From Picrophilus oshimae DSM 9789 (GTDB taxonomy: Archaea; Thermoplasmatota; Thermoplasmata; Thermoplasmatales; Thermoplasmataceae), in assembly GCF_900176435.1 (NCBI RefSeq), contig NZ_FWYE01000002.1:124001-188000 (forward strand): a DNA stretch of 64,000 nt, given 5' to 3'. A program made the position numbers and the translations under genes. The notes beneath the pieces were generated by a model. That model searched no databases, had not been told where the DNA came from, and was given only the letters and a program-made list of their open reading frames with translations. This document shows positions 36,615-45,259 of this stretch, piece after piece. How positions within the stretch are numbered: position 1 is the stretch's first letter; each line of letters begins with the position of its first letter.

Positions 36615-37553
36615 ATGATATATATATTAATAATGGCTCTCATAGGTGTAATAATAACATTAATTTTTGATTTTAAAAAATTTGATGCAAAATATATAAT
36701 ATCATTACCAGTATTAATAATCCTGGTTCTAATCTCAAAAAACTTTTTCGTGGTGCCTGTTTACATCTTTTCATTGATAGGCGCAACGTATCTTTACACG
36801 TATTATTTTTACATACCCTTTTCAATAGAATTTATTATGGCCCTTCTTTATTTTATATACCATCTTGGCCCATCATCATATATTGTTTTTGCCTTTGGTT
36901 CATCCATGGCAATATCATTATCCGTGGATAAAAATATGAAGAGTTACAGCTATCTAAATAATATAAAAAAGGGAAAGAATATAAAAAAGGAAACATACCG
37001 GGATTATTTTCAGATAGGTTCAGGAATAATAGTTTTAATCACGCTTTTTATTTTTAGGGACAGGGCAATACCATTGATATTATTTGCCGTCCTTTTAATA
37101 TATGCGGCAGGAAATTCCCTGTCAATATATAGGTCAAGCAGGATCTCCGAGATAATATATAAAATGGAGAGGGACAATGTAAAGCTTGGCCTTGGTGCAA
37201 TGTATCTTGCGGCAGGCTTCCTTTTAATTTTATCGTTCATTAGATCAATACCAATGCTTTATGTTGCAGCCTTTATACTTTTAATCGGTGATTCTCTTGC
37301 CACAATACTTGGCATAAGATTTGGAAGAACAAAGCTTGTATACAATAAAAAGAAATCTGTTATTGGTCTAGCTTCAATGATAATACCTGCATTTATATTC
37401 GGTGCATTTATAATAGGGCCTTTAAGCTCTTTTATATACACATTTTTTTCAGGCCTTGTTGAGAGTGCACCGCTTAAACTCCTTGATGATAATATCACGG
37501 TTCCGGTTGCAATAGTAATAATACATTTCCTATTTTATATAAATTTATTATAA
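36615..37553 (+). CDS. membrane polyprenol/dolichol kinase-like protein
   Basis: 312 residues with about nine transmembrane helices. The family signature of CTP-dependent dolichol and phytol kinases is seen at residues 220-250: LLIGDSLATILGIRFGRTKL followed by NKKKSVIGLAS. A role in phosphorylating an isoprenoid alcohol is inferred; it would suit an archaeon that recycles dolichol-like lipid carriers. UppS, which makes long polyprenols, is encoded 5 kb downstream. Its stop overlaps the end of the convergent esterase gene. Confidence 0.72.
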   Translation: MIYILIMALIGVIITLIFDFKKFDAKYIISLPVLIILVLISKNFFVVPVYIFSLIGATYLYTYYFYIPFSIEFIMALLYFIYHLGPSSYIVFAFGSSMAISLSVDKNMKSYSYLNNIKKGKNIKKETYRDYFQIGSGIIVLITLFIFRDRAIPLILFAVLLIYAAGNSLSIYRSSRISEIIYKMERDNVKLGLGAMYLAAGFLLILSFIRSIPMLYVAAFILLIGDSLATILGIRFGRTKLVYNKKKSVIGLASMIIPAFIFGAFIIGPLSSFIYTFFSGLVESAPLKLLDDNITVPVAIVIIHFLFYINLL

Positions 37554-38453
37554 TTTATTTATGATGTTCCCTGCAAGTGAATAAACCATAAAAAGTATGT
37601 TTCTTGCAGCAGATACATATTCAAAATCTGTTGCAAAGCCATGAACCATCATAAGAGACCTTATGCCGGTTGCCCTTACATTTGCCTTTCTAAGCATCTT
37701 TAAATATGACTCGCCCTGATCGCGCAGCGGATCGTACTCGGCTGTTACAACTATGGATTCCGGCATTTTTGAAAGATCCCCGAGCATTGGAGAAAAGTAT
37801 GGGTTTAAAATATCATAAAAATTTTTATAGTACTGTGATCCAAACCACTGTATTAAATCACCGGTAAGCACCGGGCCATCATTGTATTCTGAAAATGACC
37901 TTGAAAATGTATCAGGAGCAAGGCTTGGATAAAAAAGCACATCAAGCCCGGGTTTTACCCCAAGTTCATCGTATATCTTTAATGATAATGATGCAGCAAG
38001 GTTTCCGCCGGCACTGTCTCCTGCAAGGCAGATCCTGTCCATTTTTATTCTTAAATCGCTGTAATGATCGTAAACGTATTTAAAGGCTTCAAAGGAATCA
38101 TCAAGCGCTGCAGGAAACTTATTTTCAGGGGCCAGCCTGTAATCAACGGAGAGAACCTTTAGACCAGAGCATTTCGCTATGTACCTGCATATATTATCAT
38201 ATGATTCGATACTGCCAAAGACAAAACCGCCGCCATGCATATATATTATTATTCCATCGGAATCACTGTCATTGTAAAGCCTTGATTTTATATTATTTAT
38301 TTTTATATCAATTACTTCCCTTACTTTTATTTTTTCCCTTGACATTTCAATGGCAAGGTTATCCATCAATGCCCTGAACTCATCTATTTTTATATCCGCT
38401 GGATTTAATGGCCTTGTATTTTCTATGATCTCTTTTATCTCAGGATCTATCAT
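37548..38453 (-). CDS. alpha/beta-hydrolase, hormone-sensitive-lipase-type esterase
   Basis: 301 residues. Oxyanion motif YMHGGGFVFGS near residue 72, nucleophile GDSAGGNLAA (Ser about 146), acid in VTAEYDPLRDQG (Asp about 240) and base in MVHGFA (His about 270). It belongs to the bacterial and archaeal HSL group of carboxylesterases. No signal peptide is visible, so it is intracellular. Picrophilus esterases have been described, but this one is larger than those I recall. Confidence 0.88.
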   Translation of the reverse strand: MIDPEIKEIIENTRPLNPADIKIDEFRALMDNLAIEMSREKIKVREVIDIKINNIKSRLYNDSDSDGIIIYMHGGGFVFGSIESYDNICRYIAKCSGLKVLSVDYRLAPENKFPAALDDSFEAFKYVYDHYSDLRIKMDRICLAGDSAGGNLAASLSLKIYDELGVKPGLDVLFYPSLAPDTFSRSFSEYNDGPVLTGDLIQWFGSQYYKNFYDILNPYFSPMLGDLSKMPESIVVTAEYDPLRDQGESYLKMLRKANVRATGIRSLMMVHGFATDFEYVSAARNILFMVYSLAGNIINKL

Positions 38454-38542
38454 GAAAATTCAATGTTTATTTCTATTTAAGCTTATTTCAACTTACATTA
38501 AAAACATTAAATGATTATATATTATATAAGCATAATCAATAA

Positions 38543-40567
38543 ATGAAGGTTTCAGATGTCTTTCCTGATGAATTTTTAAATATCACTGGTTCTGATTTTG
38601 AGCTTTACAAACATCAAATAGATGCAATAGAAAGATTAAAAAACAATGAAAATGTTATAGTTTCTGTTCCAACAGCATCTGGCAAGAGCCTTATAGGCTA
38701 CTATGCAATATACAAGGCATTTTTGGCAGGTAAAAAATCAATGTACATAGTTCCACTTAGATCCCTTGCCATGGAAAAGTATGAGGAGCTTTTAAATTTA
38801 AGATCATTAAATATGAGAATAACAATATCCATAGGTGATTATGATTCACCACCATCATTTATAAAAAACAACGATGTTATTGTTGTTACCTCCGAACGTG
38901 CCGACTCAATGATACATCATGATCCTGATATAATAAACGATTTTGGTGCCATCATAGCAGATGAGATACATATTATAAACGATGAGGATCGCGGCCCAAG
39001 ACTGGAAACCGTGCTTTCATCAATAAGGGTAATAAATCCAGATGCCCTAATATTGGGACTTTCCGCAACCATATCAAACGTTAATGAGCTTGCCCAGTGG
39101 CTAAATGCATCCACTGTTGTATCAAATTTCAGGGCGGTTCCACTTGAGCTGGGAATAATATACAAAAAGCGTCTAATTACAGACAGCTATGAAAGATATC
39201 TTGGGCAGCCTGATGAGTTATCATTGATAAAGGATATTATAAACGATGGCGGGCAGGCCCTGGTTTTTAGAAACTCAAGGAAAAACGCCGAAAAATATGC
39301 AGAGATGCTAATTCAGCATCTTCCTGAATTTAATGATTTTAATAATGATGGCATGCCTGAAAGCCTTGTAAAAATGATAAGGCATGGAATAGCCTATCAC
39401 CATGCAGGATTATCAAATGAGGATAGAAGAAACATAGAGGAAATGTTTAAAAATGGATACATAAAGGTCATATCTGCAACACCTACACTGGCTGCGGGAG
39501 TTAACCTGCCTGCAAGACTGGTAATCATAAGGGATATAACCAGGTATTCTAATGGATACAGCAGGCCAATATCAAACATAGAGATACAGCAGATGCTTGG
39601 ACGTGCCGGAAGGCCAAAGTATGATAAAATGGGCTATGGTTATATATATGCGGCATCGCCAGCATCTTATGATGCTGCAAAAAAGGCACTTTCCGGTGAA
39701 CCTGAACCTGTAATATCAAAAATGGATTCACAAAGATTAATGCGTTTTAATATCCTTGCCTTGATATCATCAGGCATGGCATCCAGGATGGAGGATCTTA
39801 TACTGTTTTACAATGAAACGCTCATGGCAATACAGAAGGACGTTGATGATTATTATATAGAAAGCGCACTGTACTTCCTTAAGGAGAATGGTTTTATTGA
39901 TGGTGATGTAACATATAATGCCACAAGACTTGGCAGGCTCACAAGCGATCTTTACATAGATCCGGAAACGGCATTGATCCTGAAAAGTGCGCTTGATCAT
40001 GATTACGATGAAAAACTTTATCTTTATTATATATGTAGAACGCCGGACATGATTAATATACCGGCAGGAACAAGGGAATATGAATACATTGAAGATTTCC
40101 TTGAGGATATAAATGTTTTTGATTTCAGCGAGGAATCTTTAAGTGCTGCAAAAACAGCCATGGTTTTATTGGGCTGGATTAATGAGATGCCAATGCAGAA
40201 GATAACGGATACATATAACATCGGCCCCGGTGACGTTCAGCAGAAAGCTTCCTCAGCAGACTGGATTTCATATTCATTATACAGGCTATCTTCCGTTTAT
40301 AAAAAGGAGATGGAATCTAAACTGTTTCACTTAAATATTAGAATAAAGGAGGGTATAAAACCAGATTTAATAGATCTAATAAAGATACCAAAGGTTGGCA
40401 GGGTAAGGGCCAGAAGGCTTTACGATAATGGATTTAAAACCGTTGATGATATAGCAAGATCCAGTCCAGAGAATATAGAAAAGATCTTCGGCTTCTCAAA
40501 AAATCTTGCCGCTGAAATAGTGAATAGCGCAATGAAGATAAGCTCAATGTATTACAGATCACAATGA
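38543..40567 (+). CDS. hel308: Ski2-like DNA helicase Hel308
   Basis: Superfamily 2 3'-5' DNA helicase that acts at blocked replication forks. 674 residues. Walker A VSVPTASGKSLIGYYA, DEIH box AIIADEIHIINDE, motif III LSATISN, motif VI QMLGRAGRPKYD. A winged helix and ratchet domain follow, and the C-terminus has a helix-hairpin-helix LIKIPKVGRVRARRLYDNGF. The length fits the family. It heads an overlapping run of five genes with trm5 through the AK6-type kinase. Confidence 0.94.
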   Translation: MKVSDVFPDEFLNITGSDFELYKHQIDAIERLKNNENVIVSVPTASGKSLIGYYAIYKAFLAGKKSMYIVPLRSLAMEKYEELLNLRSLNMRITISIGDYDSPPSFIKNNDVIVVTSERADSMIHHDPDIINDFGAIIADEIHIINDEDRGPRLETVLSSIRVINPDALILGLSATISNVNELAQWLNASTVVSNFRAVPLELGIIYKKRLITDSYERYLGQPDELSLIKDIINDGGQALVFRNSRKNAEKYAEMLIQHLPEFNDFNNDGMPESLVKMIRHGIAYHHAGLSNEDRRNIEEMFKNGYIKVISATPTLAAGVNLPARLVIIRDITRYSNGYSRPISNIEIQQMLGRAGRPKYDKMGYGYIYAASPASYDAAKKALSGEPEPVISKMDSQRLMRFNILALISSGMASRMEDLILFYNETLMAIQKDVDDYYIESALYFLKENGFIDGDVTYNATRLGRLTSDLYIDPETALILKSALDHDYDEKLYLYYICRTPDMINIPAGTREYEYIEDFLEDINVFDFSEESLSAAKTAMVLLGWINEMPMQKITDTYNIGPGDVQQKASSADWISYSLYRLSSVYKKEMESKLFHLNIRIKEGIKPDLIDLIKIPKVGRVRARRLYDNGFKTVDDIARSSPENIEKIFGFSKNLAAEIVNSAMKISSMYYRSQ

Positions 40568-41484
40568 TACATGCAAAGGTTATCAAAAAAAATGCAAACA
40601 GTGCGATAAACCATCTTAAAGATATGAATATAATAGATAAGAATTACAGGGTCTTCAGCGATGATTGTTACGTTTATATACCTTTAAAAATGAGGATAGA
40701 TTCTTATGATTGTGTTGATTTAAATGGCCTTCCTGCAAGGAAGCATGATGATTTTTCGGCATCATATGATGTAATAGGCAGCATAGCAATAATAAAAAGA
40801 AAGGATATAGATGATGCAATTAAAATAGCAGATAAACTTATAAAAAGGAAGAATATAGATGCAGTTTATCTCGATGATGGCATCTCCGGTAATTTCAGAC
40901 AGCACAGGCTTAGATTCCTTGCCGGAAATGAATTATATGAAACAATTTACAGAGAAAATAATATAAAATTAAAGGTAAATATAAAATATGATTATTTTTC
41001 ACCAAGGCTTGCAACAGAAAGGTTAAGGGTCTCAAACATGGTTTCAGAGAACGAATTCATAATAGATATGTTCGCAGGTGTTGGGCCATTTTCAATATTA
41101 ATAGCATCAAGGCATAATGTAAACATCATTGCAATTGATATAAACTGCCATGCGATTTCAATGCTCAACGAGAACATAAAAATGAATAAATTAACTGGAA
41201 GGATTACAGGAATATGCGGGGATTCATCAAGGATCATAGAAAATTATAATAATGCTGATAGGATAATAATGAACCTGCCGCATGACTCATTTAATTTTAT
41301 AGATATTGCATACAGGCATTTAAGGAAGGGTGGAACAATAAATTACTATGAGATACTTGATTATGAGAGTTTATACAATAGAATGGAATTCTTCAAAAAT
41401 TACTTTGAAATATCTTCTAAAAGGATAGTTCATGGATATTCAAAGAGCATGAATATGTATGCCATTGATTTAAAAAAATTATAA
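40564..41484 (+). CDS. trm5: tRNA (guanine37-N1)-methyltransferase Trm5-type
   Basis: 306 residues. SAM-dependent class I methyltransferase with FIIDMFAGVGPFSILIA near residue 165, IAIDINCHAI near 195 and the catalytic-type motif MNLPHDS near 240. The N-terminal D1 domain is present in a short form. It methylates G37 in tRNA, and some archaeal members also act in wyosine formation. ATG overlaps the hel308 stop (ATGA). Confidence 0.9.
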   Translation: MIHAKVIKKNANSAINHLKDMNIIDKNYRVFSDDCYVYIPLKMRIDSYDCVDLNGLPARKHDDFSASYDVIGSIAIIKRKDIDDAIKIADKLIKRKNIDAVYLDDGISGNFRQHRLRFLAGNELYETIYRENNIKLKVNIKYDYFSPRLATERLRVSNMVSENEFIIDMFAGVGPFSILIASRHNVNIIAIDINCHAISMLNENIKMNKLTGRITGICGDSSRIIENYNNADRIIMNLPHDSFNFIDIAYRHLRKGGTINYYEILDYESLYNRMEFFKNYFEISSKRIVHGYSKSMNMYAIDLKKL

Positions 41485-41515
41485 ATATATAGTTATTTAC
41501 AATTATTATAATTGA

Positions 41516-42283
41516 ATGAGTGATATTGGAAACTTTGTTTCAAGAATCTATGAAAGCAAGCTTCTCGAGGAAATAAAGAAGCATCCTGTTCCGGGGCATT
41601 TGGGTATAATTACAGATGGAAATAGAAGGTACGCAAGAAGCATTGGAATATCAGAAAATGAGGGTCATGTAAAGGGAAAAGAAAAACTCGAGGAGGTCTT
41701 AAACTGGTCCATGGAGGTTGGCATACACATGGTAACGGTTTATGCCTTTTCAACAGAAAATTTTAAGAGAAAAAGCGATGAGGTAAACTTTCTTTTTAAT
41801 TTAATCAACGATGCCTTTATAGACCTATTAAACGATGAGCGTGTTTACAAAAACGGGATCAGGGTCAAGGTCATAGGCGATATCTCAAAGCTCCCTGATT
41901 ATTTAAAGGAGACTATAAAGCGGGTTGAGGGTGAGACCAACAAATTCAAAAACTTTAGATTTAATCTTGCAATAGGATACGGCGGCAGGCAGGAGATTAT
42001 AGACGCAATAAAAAAGATTGGCCAGGACATATTAAATGGAAAAATAAAAGTTGATAACATAAACGAGGAGATGTTCAGGTCATATCTTTACGATAAAACA
42101 CTGCCAGACCCTGATTTAATATTAAGAACCAGCGGTGAGGAGAGGATTTCAAACTTCCTTTTATGGCAGTCTGCCTATTCTGAGCTTTACTTTGCAGATG
42201 TGAACTGGCCTGAGCTTAGGAAGATTGACTTTCTCAGGGCCATATATTCGTATCAGAACAGGAAGAGGAGGTTCGGTGAGTAA
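41516..42283 (+). CDS. uppS: cis-prenyltransferase (undecaprenyl/polyprenyl diphosphate synthase)
   Basis: 255 residues. GIITDGNRRYARSIG near residue 25 is the diphosphate-binding region with the essential Asp. YAFSTENFKR near residue 78, FNLAIGYGGRQEI near residue 150 and DLILRTSGEERISNFLLWQ near residue 210 are the other conserved blocks. It builds long-chain polyprenyl diphosphate lipid carriers for glycosylation. The stop TAA shares one base with the tiaS ATG. Confidence 0.95.
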   Translation: MSDIGNFVSRIYESKLLEEIKKHPVPGHLGIITDGNRRYARSIGISENEGHVKGKEKLEEVLNWSMEVGIHMVTVYAFSTENFKRKSDEVNFLFNLINDAFIDLLNDERVYKNGIRVKVIGDISKLPDYLKETIKRVEGETNKFKNFRFNLAIGYGGRQEIIDAIKKIGQDILNGKIKVDNINEEMFRSYLYDKTLPDPDLILRTSGEERISNFLLWQSAYSELYFADVNWPELRKIDFLRAIYSYQNRKRRFGE

Positions 42284-43575
42284 TGTATCTGGCTATTGAT
42301 GATACAGATTCAAGCAACAGCATGTGCACAACCTATATAATAGAAAGGATAATAACAGAGTCCAAATACGATATTATAGGATATCCTGAGCTTGTAAGGC
42401 TGAATCCAAACATAAGCTACAAGACCAGGGGCAACGGCGCATTGAATATAAATCTTGGCCGTGGTTCCGGTGAGAAAATATTGATAGGATTTTCTTCAGG
42501 GCGCAAGATTTACGGCTTTGAAAGGATGTACATGGACGCAGATGAGGACGATGTTATTGAAATGGCATCTTCCATTGTTGGTGACCTTTCAGAGCTTGAT
42601 GACCCAAAGACAAACCCTGGAATAGTCGTTTCCAATGAAAGGCTTGATGAGCATTTGTATAAAAAGGCGCTCCAGGAGGATATAAATATAAATTATATAG
42701 AGAACATAATAAAAAATAAAAGGTATAAAAAGTTCAAGAATGGCCATGGCATAATTGGTGCAGCGGCATCACTTGCATGGAATAAAAAACGTGTAACCTA
42801 TGAATTATTAAATTACAGGTACCCGCATTATGAAAACATAGAAAAAGATAAAAAGATGGACATTGCAATGATACCTGAAAAGTATCAAAGCACATTTAAT
42901 AATATCGATTATAGAAATAAATACCCGGCAATATTTCCAAAGCCAAAGACACCGGTGATCTTTGGTATTAGAGGCATTTCCAGGGATGATATATTTAAAT
43001 CATACATGGAAATAAGGGAAAATTATAAAATAGACGATGAGGCAGCAATAATATATAAAACAAACCAGGGAACTGACGATCATATATTACACGAACCTGA
43101 ACTATTAAATGACTTGGGATCATACAGGCTCACAGGAACGATATCATCAATGCCATTTTCAATAGAAGGGGGACATCATTTTATCGGGTTTACATATCAT
43201 GGATACAGTCTATATCTTGCGGCCTTTGAGCCTACAAAGGAGTTTAGGCACGTTATAGATTCATTAATACCAGGGGACATTGTTTCAGCCTATGGTTCCC
43301 TTGATGGAAACACCCTGAAGCTTGAAAAGATAGATGTTATATACACCGCTGATCTTTTAAAAAATGAGCCTCCGTTTTGCACAAAATGCAATGTAAAAAC
43401 AAGAAGCAAGGGAAAAAATGATTACAGGTGTCCTGTATGCGGCGCCAGGTACCATACACCAAGGATAACAAAAATTAAAAGAGGCATAGAACCAGGCCGC
43501 TATGAGGTGCCTGTAATAGCCAGGAGGCATCTATCGATGCCTTTAAAGCTTGCAAGCCATTTTGGTTTACAATGA
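42283..43575 (+). CDS. tiaS: tRNA(Ile2) 2-agmatinylcytidine synthetase
   Basis: Archaeal enzyme that attaches agmatine to C34 of tRNA-Ile2 so it reads AUA. 430 residues. N-terminal YLAIDDTDSSNSMCTTY is the kinase-like catalytic motif. An OB-fold region lies near residues 280-350, and a zinc ribbon CTKC-x14-CPVC follows near residue 367. This organism uses AUA very often, which fits the need for this modification. Confidence 0.95.
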   Translation: MYLAIDDTDSSNSMCTTYIIERIITESKYDIIGYPELVRLNPNISYKTRGNGALNINLGRGSGEKILIGFSSGRKIYGFERMYMDADEDDVIEMASSIVGDLSELDDPKTNPGIVVSNERLDEHLYKKALQEDININYIENIIKNKRYKKFKNGHGIIGAAASLAWNKKRVTYELLNYRYPHYENIEKDKKMDIAMIPEKYQSTFNNIDYRNKYPAIFPKPKTPVIFGIRGISRDDIFKSYMEIRENYKIDDEAAIIYKTNQGTDDHILHEPELLNDLGSYRLTGTISSMPFSIEGGHHFIGFTYHGYSLYLAAFEPTKEFRHVIDSLIPGDIVSAYGSLDGNTLKLEKIDVIYTADLLKNEPPFCTKCNVKTRSKGKNDYRCPVCGARYHTPRITKIKRGIEPGRYEVPVIARRHLSMPLKLASHFGLQ

Positions 43576-44012
43576 TATGCATAACAGGTATACCGGCAAC
43601 CGGTAAAACAACAATTTGCGGCATGTTAAACGAACATGGAATAAAATGTGTTTCACTAAACGATGTTGCACGTGATCTAAACATAATTGAAAATGAATCC
43701 ATAGATATCGACGAGCTTAAAAAACACAAAATAGATGCTGATGTAATTGAAAGCCATTATTCACATCTTTTAAACTGTGATCTTGTAATAATTTTATACA
43801 ATGACATAGATGAAATAAAAAAAAGAATGAAATTGAGGAATTACAGCGAATCAAAGATCAATGAAAATATAGATGCCATGCTTGCCGATGTTATATATTA
43901 TGAGGCCCTTGACAGAATGCCGGCCGGCAGGATTGTAAGGGTGAATGCACATGGCATGTCCAGGAATGATCTTTTCAATAAAATTATTGAAATAATAAAT
44001 AGTTTTAAGTAA
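43572..44012 (+). CDS. AK6/Fap7-type adenylate kinase-like ATPase
   Basis: 146 residues. P-loop GIPATGKTTICGML at the N-terminus and the LID-like motif MKLRNYSESKINENIDAM. The family (human AK6, yeast Fap7) acts in small-subunit rRNA maturation and also has adenylate kinase activity. Its start overlaps the tiaS stop (ATGA), so the operon is devoted largely to RNA and genome maintenance. Confidence 0.88.
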   Translation: MICITGIPATGKTTICGMLNEHGIKCVSLNDVARDLNIIENESIDIDELKKHKIDADVIESHYSHLLNCDLVIILYNDIDEIKKRMKLRNYSESKINENIDAMLADVIYYEALDRMPAGRIVRVNAHGMSRNDLFNKIIEIINSFK

Positions 44013-44044
44013 AAAGTTCATAAATAATATTACAATTTTCCTCC

Positions 44045-44284
44045 ATGTATAAATGCAATGAGATAAAAACCATAAGGGTAAGATACATGGACAATACAAT
44101 ACGCGATCTAAATCCTGATGAAATAAAAAGCATATGTGAACTTGCAAATAAAAATAATGATTCTATAGAAAGAACGCTCAAAAAAATTGAAAGTAAGGAG
44201 GTTCGCTATGTTGAAATAAATATACCGGAGTACCAACCAGAAGTCCATGGCGATGAGATTGTAAAGCCAAGACCTCCATACTAG
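44045..44284 (+). CDS. small uncharacterised protein
   Basis: 79 residues, charged, with IRDLNPDEIKSICELANKNN in part and a C-terminal tail PEYQPEVHGDEIVKPRPPY. In-frame ATGs at 44045 and 44087 are possible. It lies 32 bases after the AK6-type gene in the same direction and overlaps by 4 bases the end of the 49-residue gene on the other strand. No family recognised. Confidence 0.6.
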   Translation: MYKCNEIKTIRVRYMDNTIRDLNPDEIKSICELANKNNDSIERTLKKIESKEVRYVEINIPEYQPEVHGDEIVKPRPPY

Positions 44285-44430
44285 CTTTTTTCTATTTTTT
44301 TCTTCAACTCGTTTATCTCTTCCTGAAGCTCCTTGTTTAAAGGATTCTTCTTTGCCCTTGTTTCAAGTTCCTGAAGCTTCATTTCCAGGCTCTTCTTCTT
44401 TCTATTTAAATCCCTTTTTCCAAGGCCCAT
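44281..44430 (-). CDS. 49-residue coiled-coil protein
   Basis: A short gene that fills the gap after 44284. It opens MGLGKRDLNRKKKSLEMK and continues with a Lys/Glu/Leu-rich helix containing LQELETRAKKNPLNKEL, a clear heptad-like pattern, and ends IEKS. On the minus strand a TATA-like ATTTATATAAAATC at about 44458-44470 precedes the ATG by about 30 bases. Codon use resembles its neighbours. It overlaps the convergent gene by 4 bases. It would be a small basic helical protein; function is unknown. Confidence 0.6.
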   Translation of the reverse strand: MGLGKRDLNRKKKSLEMKLQELETRAKKNPLNKELQEEINELKKKIEKS

Positions 44431-44495
44431 GTCTACGTATCATGATCTTATATAAAGATTTTATATAAATAAAAATATGAAACATATTATATAAT

Positions 44496-44540
44496 TACCT
44501 AATATAATATACATTAAAATATTATTAGGTATAGTATACC
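44496..44540. promoter_or_regulatory. nested palindromes upstream of the heme-oxygenase-fold gene
   Basis: TACCTAATA (44496-44504) pairs perfectly with TATTAGGTA (44523-44531). Overlapping the right arm is a second perfect palindrome GGTATA-G-TATACC (44528-44540). A TATA-like ATTTATATAT (44561-44570) and the gene start at 44591 follow. The spacing is what one expects of a regulator bound upstream of TBP/TFB. Confidence 0.55.
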
Positions 44541-44590
44541 AAATTTTACCGATTAAAAACATTTATATATTAATTTTCAAATTCATTATT

Positions 44591-45250
44591 ATGAGCTTTT
44601 ATGAGGATATAAAGAATCTTGTAAAGAATCATCCCGCAACAAACAACGATTTTATAAACAGGTTCTCTCAGGGGAAGATAACGGACAGTGAGTTTAAAAG
44701 ATTTTCTATTGAGTTCTATCATTTTACACGGGAATGGCCGCAGATATTAAGCACGTTGCTTGTTAACACGCCGAACGAGGATGATGCCAGGGAATTAACA
44801 ACAATACTTGTATCAGAGCTTGGTGGAGAGGATCCGGCAAAAAGACATGAGCTTTTATACAGAAGATATTTAAGATCAATAAACATGAATCCTGAGGAGC
44901 TTGTAAAAAGGGAAAAACTACCGACAACAAAGGCCTGGCTTGACGGCATGCGTGAGTTCTTTGCAAGTGATTATGCAGTGGCACTGGGCTCCGAGTTTGG
45001 CCTTGAAAACATGGCGATACCAATGTGGGATAAATTAATACCAGGATTAAAAATCATGAAGGAAAAGTACCCGAACATGGATATTACATATTTCACATTT
45101 CACCGTGAAATAGAAAGTGCGCATGAGGATGCAACTGCAAACATTGTTGGAATACACACAGACAAGGAGAAAAATGATTTCATGGAGGGGGCAAGAAGGA
45201 TACTGGATCTTGAGGAGCAGTTCTGGCTTGGTTTGGCTGATAAAAAATAA
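44591..45250 (+). CDS. heme-oxygenase-fold protein of the TenA/PqqC-like superfamily
   Basis: 219 residues, all-helical. Conserved acidic and histidine positions are LVSELGGEDPAKRHELLY near residue 75, GSEFGLENMAIPMWDKL near 137 and FHREIESAHEDATANI near 172. The E...H and E..H spacing recalls the heme-oxygenase-like di-iron oxidases and oxygenases (CADD-like) as well as PqqC. Which one cannot be decided. It converges on the tyrosine catabolic operon, and nested palindromes lie in its promoter. A role in cofactor or aromatic metabolism is only a guess. Confidence 0.7.
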   Translation: MSFYEDIKNLVKNHPATNNDFINRFSQGKITDSEFKRFSIEFYHFTREWPQILSTLLVNTPNEDDARELTTILVSELGGEDPAKRHELLYRRYLRSINMNPEELVKREKLPTTKAWLDGMREFFASDYAVALGSEFGLENMAIPMWDKLIPGLKIMKEKYPNMDITYFTFHREIESAHEDATANIVGIHTDKEKNDFMEGARRILDLEEQFWLGLADKK

Positions 45251-45259
45251 ATTTAATTT

